From JAVMKJ01 sp031732875 (lineage in GTDB: Bacteria; Pseudomonadota; Gammaproteobacteria; Competibacterales; Competibacteraceae): a stretch of 12,040 nucleotides of DNA. How positions within the stretch are numbered: the stretch's first letter is position 1; each line of letters starts with the position of its first letter. Positions 7,311 to 12,040 of this stretch are shown piece by piece. The stretch is taken from NCBI GenBank assembly GCA_031732875.1, contig JAVMKL010000292.1, forward strand, positions 1-12,040. Reading direction: 5' to 3'. The notes below the pieces were generated by a model. It saw only the letters and a program-made list of their open reading frames with translations. It searched no databases and was not told where the DNA came from. Made by a program: the position numbers and the translations under genes.

Positions 7311-7416
7311 CTGAAAACCCAAGGTGCAGGTTGGGGTGGCGAAGGAACCTCAACGTTAAATCCCACCATTGGCAAAATGTTGGGGTTCGTACCTCACCCA
7401 AACCTACGAGGTTTCA
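7311..7416. repeat. Long imperfect inverted repeat, REP/BIME-like
   Basis: The left arm 7311-7357 and the right arm 7376-7416 are imperfect reverse complements with an 18-base spacer. The shared core is AA(C/T)GTTG(A/G)GGTTC on one side and CACCC(C/A)AACCT on the other, with CTGAAA and TTTCAG at the outer ends. Motifs of the GTTGGGGT...CACCCCAACCTACG type recur between genes in many proteobacteria. It lies in the gene-free stretch between the transposase relic and the chemosensory genes. It may be a dispersed mobile palindrome or encode a structured RNA; the sequence does not decide. Confidence 0.6.
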
Positions 7417-7845
7417 GTCTCTCCGGTCAGATACGACTTACAAAACTTTACCTTGCGTTAATCATCCTCTTACACAATAGGGCTAGATTGCCAAAAAAAG
7501 ATTGGTCTGGCTGATCGGACACATAACAGCAGCCGAAGAATTTACAAAGCAAAGAGTAGAGGACGAATACGGTGTCTTTACACCAACTTTACCCTACCCT
7601 GTCGGCGGTAAGAAGCGACAGAAGAACAGGCAGATATATATCCAGTGCCCGGCCCGGAACCATATTTATCTTTTCAATCAAACCGGCCTGATGGTTATCA
7701 TCATCAAAGATCGCTTTGGGAAAATGTTATTTTTTAGCTTACAAACCTTTTCCACCGTTAAAAGATCATCCTGCAAATATTTGGTCTGGAAGAACTGCAT
7801 TTCAAACTGCAAAATTCACAGTAGTCGTTTTTTCATTATCGAACG
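7417..7845. other. Gene-free AT-rich leader upstream of the chemosensory cluster
   Basis: About 430 bases with lower GC than the rest of the window (23 G/C in the 60 bases 7741-7800). An open frame at 7502-7849 starts only at TTG, has no ribosome site and no recognisable protein pattern, so I do not call it. The promoter of the following genes must lie here or further left, but I found no -35/-10 pair, sigma-54 or sigma-28 site that I would defend. Confidence 0.4.
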
Positions 7846-7851
7846 GTGAGG
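7845..7851 (+). promoter_or_regulatory. Ribosome binding site that fixes the GTG start at 7858
   Basis: GGTGAGG lies 6 bases upstream of GTG 7858. The alternative in-frame GTG at 7846 lies inside this site and has no ribosome site of its own, so 7858 is preferred. Confidence 0.6.
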
Positions 7852-7857
7852 CTTAAC

Positions 7858-8655
7858 GTGGGTCTTGATAAAATCATCCAGGAACTGCGGCGGCTGTGTG
7901 AGGAAAAGCATAGCGGCACCCTGTTTATTACCACCGGGGAAAACCATGCGGTCAGATTCGTGATCAAGGACGGTAGTATCGCCGGCATAACTTACAGGAC
8001 CAAACACGGCCTTGACGCTATACCATTTATTAAGAATATAACGGATGGAACCTATACATTCGCAAGCAACCACATTTTTCTATCTTCCACCGGATCGAGC
8101 GCGGTGTCGATGCCCAGCACGCCCGAAATATTTCGGTTGCTGAGGGTCATCCCCGACGTTCCAACCCGCCCCGTTCTTTCCCAACCGGCTGTTTCCTCAC
8201 AACCAGTTGTCCCCGCGCGACCGGCCGTTCATCCACCGACGGCCGCGCCAAAGATTACGCCCGTCAGCGGCGCTCTGGCGGCGCGGGCCAAAAAAATTCT
8301 GGTGGTGGAAGACAGCGCCGTTACCCGTAAGCTGATTGCAAAATCCCTGGTTGATAGTGGATACACCGTGGTGGAAGCCGAGAATGGCATGGCCGCCTTT
8401 GCCCGGCTGAGCGAGGAAAACCCGGACTTGATGTTGCTCGATATCGTCATGCCCGGCATCGACGGTTACAAAGTTCTTTCCATGGTCAGAAAACATGACA
8501 TGTTTAAAAATCTGCCCGTCATCATGCTGACCTCCAGGGATGGTTTGCTCGACAAATTGCGAGGAAAAATGGGCGGCTCAGATGAATATCTGACCAAGCC
8601 TTTTACCTCCGATGAGTTGCTGGAAAAAATTAGTAAGCACTTGGCAGTCCGGTAG
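7858..8655 (+). CDS. Response regulator with N-terminal DUF4388/PATAN-like domain and C-terminal receiver domain
   Basis: A 265-residue two-domain signalling protein. Residues 1 to about 95 (HSGTLFITTGENHAVRFVIK, then DGSIAGITYR) resemble the DUF4388/PATAN family, a protein-interaction module often joined to receivers in pilus and gliding regulators. A Pro/Val/Ala-rich linker spans about 103-137. The receiver covers about 144-265 with all key residues: acidic pair Glu151-Asp152, phospho-acceptor Asp195 in LLDIVMPG, Thr225 and Lys247 in LTKPF. It should be phosphorylated by a CheA-type kinase, which is not in the window. Having no DNA-binding domain, it probably acts by protein contact, as PilG- or TaxP-like regulators do. 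It begins the cluster, 8 bases before the CheB-like gene. The domain name rests on pattern recognition. Confidence 0.85.
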   Translation: MGLDKIIQELRRLCEEKHSGTLFITTGENHAVRFVIKDGSIAGITYRTKHGLDAIPFIKNITDGTYTFASNHIFLSSTGSSAVSMPSTPEIFRLLRVIPDVPTRPVLSQPAVSSQPVVPARPAVHPPTAAPKITPVSGALAARAKKILVVEDSAVTRKLIAKSLVDSGYTVVEAENGMAAFARLSEENPDLMLLDIVMPGIDGYKVLSMVRKHDMFKNLPVIMLTSRDGLLDKLRGKMGGSDEYLTKPFTSDELLEKISKHLAVR

Positions 8656-8663
8656 GACGTCCC

Positions 8664-9698
8664 ATGAATAGTTTCTATAAACTGTTGGTGGTTGATGATT
8701 CAAAAATCATGCGCCGACTCATTACCGGTCTTTTTGAGTCGGACGACAAAATTCAGGTCGTTGGAGAGGCTACTGACGGTATTGAAGCGCTGGCCAGTAT
8801 TGCCCGGTTAGCTCCCAACGTTATTACGCTGGATGTCAACATGCCGGGGATGGATGGGCTGACGACCCTGAAGCATCTGATGATTCGCAGTCCCAAACCC
8901 ACCGTGATGCTCAGCACCCTGACTCGGGAAGGGGAGAGGACGACGTTCGATGCCTTGCGCTATGGGGCGGTCGATTTCATCACCAAACCAACCCGGCTGG
9001 ATGGGGGCGAGTTGGAAGCGCAGGCTCAGGACATCATCGCTAAAGTCAATCTCGCCGCCGCCGTGGCGCTCGAATCCGTGTGCTACATCCGCGCCACGCC
9101 GCGCGACAAGACTGCGCCGACCACGCCGCGCCGCTGCGACAAGGTGGTGGCGCTCGGAGCCGCCGAGGGCGGCTATGGTGCCTTGTTGAAGATCATCCCG
9201 CAATTGCGCCCGGATTTGCCCACTGCCTATCTGGTCGTCCTGTACGCCGCGCCACCGCATGTCGAAGCCTTCGCTCGCTACCTGGACGATTACAGTGGTG
9301 TGAGGGTCAAGCGGGCGGTGGACGGCGAACCGGTCGAGGGTGGCGTCTGCTACCTCGGCGCGGGTGTGGAGTATCTCACCGTGGTCGCCCGCGATGGCCG
9401 GCTGGTGTTGCAGGTTCATCGCGCGCCGTTCGCCTCGCGGCGCGGTTCCATCGACCGACTGATGTTTTCCGTCGCCGAGGCAATGAAGGGGCGGTCGGCG
9501 GGTGTCATCCTGTCCGGTTCCGGCGAGGATGGCAGCGAGGGCTTGGAGGAAATTCATCGCATGGACGGCGTCGCCATCGTGCAAAACCCGCAAAGCTGTC
9601 TGCACAAGGACATGGCGCAAGCCGCCCTGGCCCGCTGCCATCCAGACTTCGTGCTTTCGGATGTGAAAGTCGCAACCGTCGTCAACGGCCTATCGTGA
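8664..9698 (+). CDS. CheB-type protein with intact receiver but degenerate methylesterase site
   Basis: The domain order is that of CheB, the phosphorylation-activated chemoreceptor methylesterase/glutamine deamidase. The receiver (1-125) is complete: Asp11-Asp12, phospho-acceptor Asp57 in TLDVNMPGMDG, Ser84/Thr85 and Lys108 in ITKP. The esterase fold (about 158-344) is recognisable from SGSGEDG (284-290), but two catalytic positions are changed. The usual GASTGG nucleophile motif reads GAAEGG, with Ala167 for Ser. The usual QHMPPGFTxxFA reads LYAAPPHVEAFA (193-204), with Tyr194 for His. Only Asp289 of the triad remains. His199 lies nearby but is out of register. The 344-residue length is normal and there is no frameshift, so the protein is probably made but not a standard esterase. 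GC content rises sharply between the two domains. Confidence 0.88.
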   Translation: MNSFYKLLVVDDSKIMRRLITGLFESDDKIQVVGEATDGIEALASIARLAPNVITLDVNMPGMDGLTTLKHLMIRSPKPTVMLSTLTREGERTTFDALRYGAVDFITKPTRLDGGELEAQAQDIIAKVNLAAAVALESVCYIRATPRDKTAPTTPRRCDKVVALGAAEGGYGALLKIIPQLRPDLPTAYLVVLYAAPPHVEAFARYLDDYSGVRVKRAVDGEPVEGGVCYLGAGVEYLTVVARDGRLVLQVHRAPFASRRGSIDRLMFSVAEAMKGRSAGVILSGSGEDGSEGLEEIHRMDGVAIVQNPQSCLHKDMAQAALARCHPDFVLSDVKVATVVNGLS

Positions 9699-9770
9699 GA
9701 TCGCTTTATGACTGCTCTACCCCTTGGTTGTGCAAGTATCCCCGTTCGATACCCGCTTGGAGGTTAAAAA

Positions 9771-12040
9771 ATGAAAAAGTTATGGCTATGGTTCAATAAC
9801 CAAAGTCTCAGGGTCAAATTGATCGCACTGTTCCTGATCACCGGCATCATACCCTTCGGCATCGCCGTTTATTACGCCCTGAATCAAGCCAGCCAGATAC
9901 TGGAAGCCCAAGTCGTTCAGGCGACGGAAGGCGCGCGCGATGTCCGAAAGCTGACCATGGATAGCTATTTGCACAACCGGACGATCAACGCCACCACGCT
10001 GGCTGAGACCATCAAGGATATTTGGCTAGAAGCATTAGGCAAACAGCAAACCTTGCATGATGTCAAGAAACAACGCATCGAACAATCATTTGGTCAGTTG
10101 TATAAAATGATCGATGCGTTACGCCAAAGCCCCGCTACAGTGGAACATCTTAAGCGCATGAGCGCTGTATTTCCTAAAGGATTGGAGAGCTCAGAATACA
10201 AGCAGGCTAGCATTATTGTGCACAAGGATCTTATTACCCTTACGCAACTCGTCAATAGTTATGATCTCATGTTGATCGATCCTGCTGGTAATGTGGTTTT
10301 TACCTTGGCGGCTGAGTCCGATCTGGGCACCAATTTAAAAACGGGTATCCTGAAAGACTCTGGTTTAGGTCGCATTTTCAGCAAAACTCATGATCGAGTG
10401 GCGATTGAAGATTTTAGTATGTACGAACCATCCAATGCATTGGCCGCATTCATTGGTGGACCGATCGTTGACGGTAACGGCCAGTACATGGGCAATCTGG
10501 TACTCCAAGTCCCCACCGAATTGATAGATGGCATCATGCAAAATCGCATTGGCATGGGTGAGACATTCGAAAGTTATCTGGTGGGGAAATCGGGCGACAA
10601 GGTGACGCTGCGTAGTGACCGTGTACTCATCAAGGGCAAGATCGGCGATCCGAAAACCGGTGCCGATGTCGACGCCATCATGGCCGGCAAATCCGGATAC
10701 GAGATGAAACGCGGTGAGTCTGACAAAGTATTTAAGGTCTCCCTGTACGCGCCCTTGCAGATTGCCGGCGTGCAATGGGGCATCATCACCACGGGTACGA
10801 TGGAGCAACTGGCTTCGCCGACCAATCCCGATGGCACCAAGGCGAATTATTTCCAAGACTACATCAAACGCTTCGAAATTCCGGATCTGTTGCTGGTTGC
10901 GCCAGATGGCCAGGTGTTCTCCTCGGTCGCGCATCGCGCCGATTACCTGACTAGCCTGATCAACGGGCCGTACAGCGACACCAACGTGGCCAAGCTGTTC
11001 CGGAAGGTGCGCGATTTGAAACAAATGGGATTCGCCGATTTTGAGCGCTATGCTCCCTGGGACAACGATCCGCACGGTTTCATCGCCGTTCCGATCATCG
11101 TGCAGGGCGAATTGCTGATGGTGATGATCGAGGCTGTCTCCGACGAGGTGATCAACAAGATGATGTTGAGTCGCTCGGGCTTGGGCAAATCCGGTGATTC
11201 CTACCTGATCGGTTTGGACAAGCTGGCGCGTTCCGACTCGCTCCAGGATTCCGCGCGCAACGTCAAGGATTCTTTCGCCGATCCGAATAAGAATCGCGTC
11301 GTCAACGCCTCGGTGGACGCGATCGTGGCGGGCAAGACCTCGGAAATCAACGAGTTTTACAAGGATTACCGGGGCCACGACGTGGTCGGCGCCTTCACGA
11401 CGATCGACGCGCTCGGCTCGAAATGGATCGTGTTCGTCAAGCAGGACCTGACCGAGGCCTTCGAGCCGGTGACGGCGTTGCGGAATACCATGCTCGTGGC
11501 ATCGATTGTGGTCGCCGTTGCCGTCGTGCTCCTGGCGCTGTTCGTCGCCGGCCTGATCGCCCGGCCGATCGTCCGCATGGCCGGCACCATCACCCAGATT
11601 GCCGCCAACCGCGACCTCACCCTGGCCGTGCCGGTGGAAAGCAGGGATGAAGTCGGCCGCATGTCCGCGGCGTTCAACCAGATGATGCAGGTCGTTCGCA
11701 ACGCTTTCGGCGTCGTGAGCAACACGGCGACCACCGTCGACACCAGCGCCAACGAAGTGGCCAAACGCGCGAGCGCCAACCGCGAGCGCGCCCAGGTTGA
11801 AGCGGAACAGTCCGAAACCGCCGCCAAGATCATTGCCGAGATGGGCGCCACCGCCGGCGAGGTGTCGCAGGCGTCGGTCGCCCAGAAGGAAGCGGCGGAT
11901 CGCTCCAACACCACGGTCGTCTCGCTGCTGAAGGCCATGCAGGACGTGGCGACGTCCGCCACCGCGCAGAACCAGGAAGTCAACGCCACCATGGATCGCG
12001 TCGCCGAAATGGGCCAGACCGGCGCCAAGGTGGTGGAAAC
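9771..12040 (+). CDS. Methyl-accepting chemotaxis protein with tandem Cache-type sensor, truncated by the window edge
   Basis: The frame stays open from ATG 9771 to the right edge (756 codons seen). GGAGG lies 7 bases upstream, 72 bases after the CheB-like gene. In order: membrane segment at about 15-37, a periplasmic region of some 535 residues, membrane segment at 573-597, and a HAMP domain at about 595-648 (IARPIVRMAGTI ... DEVGRMSAAFNQMM). Ala/Glu/Gln-rich heptads follow, typical of the first methylation helix. The periplasmic part holds two related units of 208-216 residues (about 155-345 and 362-562), each ending in a Gly-rich SYLxG element and a WxI/WI strand, like Cache domains. The signalling tip is outside the window, so a receptor is the best reading but a HAMP-linked kinase is not strictly excluded. 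The first third is much poorer in GC than the rest. Confidence 0.88.
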   Translation, partial: MKKLWLWFNNQSLRVKLIALFLITGIIPFGIAVYYALNQASQILEAQVVQATEGARDVRKLTMDSYLHNRTINATTLAETIKDIWLEALGKQQTLHDVKKQRIEQSFGQLYKMIDALRQSPATVEHLKRMSAVFPKGLESSEYKQASIIVHKDLITLTQLVNSYDLMLIDPAGNVVFTLAAESDLGTNLKTGILKDSGLGRIFSKTHDRVAIEDFSMYEPSNALAAFIGGPIVDGNGQYMGNLVLQVPTELIDGIMQNRIGMGETFESYLVGKSGDKVTLRSDRVLIKGKIGDPKTGADVDAIMAGKSGYEMKRGESDKVFKVSLYAPLQIAGVQWGIITTGTMEQLASPTNPDGTKANYFQDYIKRFEIPDLLLVAPDGQVFSSVAHRADYLTSLINGPYSDTNVAKLFRKVRDLKQMGFADFERYAPWDNDPHGFIAVPIIVQGELLMVMIEAVSDEVINKMMLSRSGLGKSGDSYLIGLDKLARSDSLQDSARNVKDSFADPNKNRVVNASVDAIVAGKTSEINEFYKDYRGHDVVGAFTTIDALGSKWIVFVKQDLTEAFEPVTALRNTMLVASIVVAVAVVLLALFVAGLIARPIVRMAGTITQIAANRDLTLAVPVESRDEVGRMSAAFNQMMQVVRNAFGVVSNTATTVDTSANEVAKRASANRERAQVEAEQSETAAKIIAEMGATAGEVSQASVAQKEAADRSNTTVVSLLKAMQDVATSATAQNQEVNATMDRVAEMGQTGAKVVE

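Noticed and set aside
7311..7416. CRISPR-like repeats
   Set aside because: There are only two arms in inverted orientation, with no regular direct repeats or spacers; nothing in the window looks like a CRISPR array. I also saw no tRNA or rRNA gene.
7502..7849. 115-codon plus-strand open frame upstream of the response regulator
   Set aside because: It starts only at TTG without a ribosome site, its composition looks like non-coding AT-rich DNA, and no motif is visible.
7846..7857. Earlier GTG start for the DUF4388/PATAN-receiver protein
   Set aside because: This GTG is part of the Shine-Dalgarno-like GGTGAGG that serves the GTG at 7858, and it has no upstream ribosome site.
10365..11378. 337-codon minus-strand open frame opposite the chemoreceptor
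   Set aside because: The plus frame is open for 756 codons with membrane segments, HAMP and internal repeats and has a strong ribosome site; the minus frame shows nothing recognisable.

Overview
The window looks like chromosomal DNA from a GC-rich gammaproteobacterium. The support is a complete high-affinity phosphate operon (pstS-pstC-pstA-pstB-phoU) with the long PstA and PstC variants common in that class, strong Shine-Dalgarno sites, and palindromic intergenic repeats. A Competibacter/Contendobacter-like organism is my guess from general resemblance only; nothing here proves it.

Layout. Bases 1-233 hold no gene, only two hairpins; one of them reads as an intrinsic terminator for the phosphate operon. 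Bases 234-5854 are the Pst operon on the minus strand in the order pstS, pstC, pstA, pstB, phoU. A 145-bp inverted-repeat element separates pstS from pstC. A Pho box made of 11-bp repeats, with a -10 element 10 bp downstream, lies upstream of pstS (5962-5995). Bases 6089-6934 are a divergent short-chain dehydrogenase/reductase. Bases 6935-7857 carry no intact gene: a transposase relic abuts the SDR stop codon, followed by AT-rich DNA with small repeats and a second large inverted repeat. From 7858 to the right edge, three plus-strand genes form a chemosensory cluster: a DUF4388/PATAN-like plus receiver protein, a CheB-type protein, and a large chemoreceptor that runs off the window.

How the genes work together. 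PstS captures periplasmic phosphate, PstC/PstA form the channel, PstB drives it with ATP, and PhoU links transport to PhoR/PhoB signalling. The Pho box implies induction under phosphate starvation. The right-hand cluster should couple a periplasmic ligand sensor to response regulators. Its most unusual member is the CheB homologue: the receiver domain is intact, but the esterase domain has Ala and Tyr where the catalytic Ser and His should be, and only the Asp is kept. The receptor carries two tandem, diverged copies of a Cache-type sensor. Together these suggest a non-canonical chemosensory (possibly pilus- or surface-linked) pathway. The kinase, CheW and CheR partners are outside the window, so its output cannot be read here.
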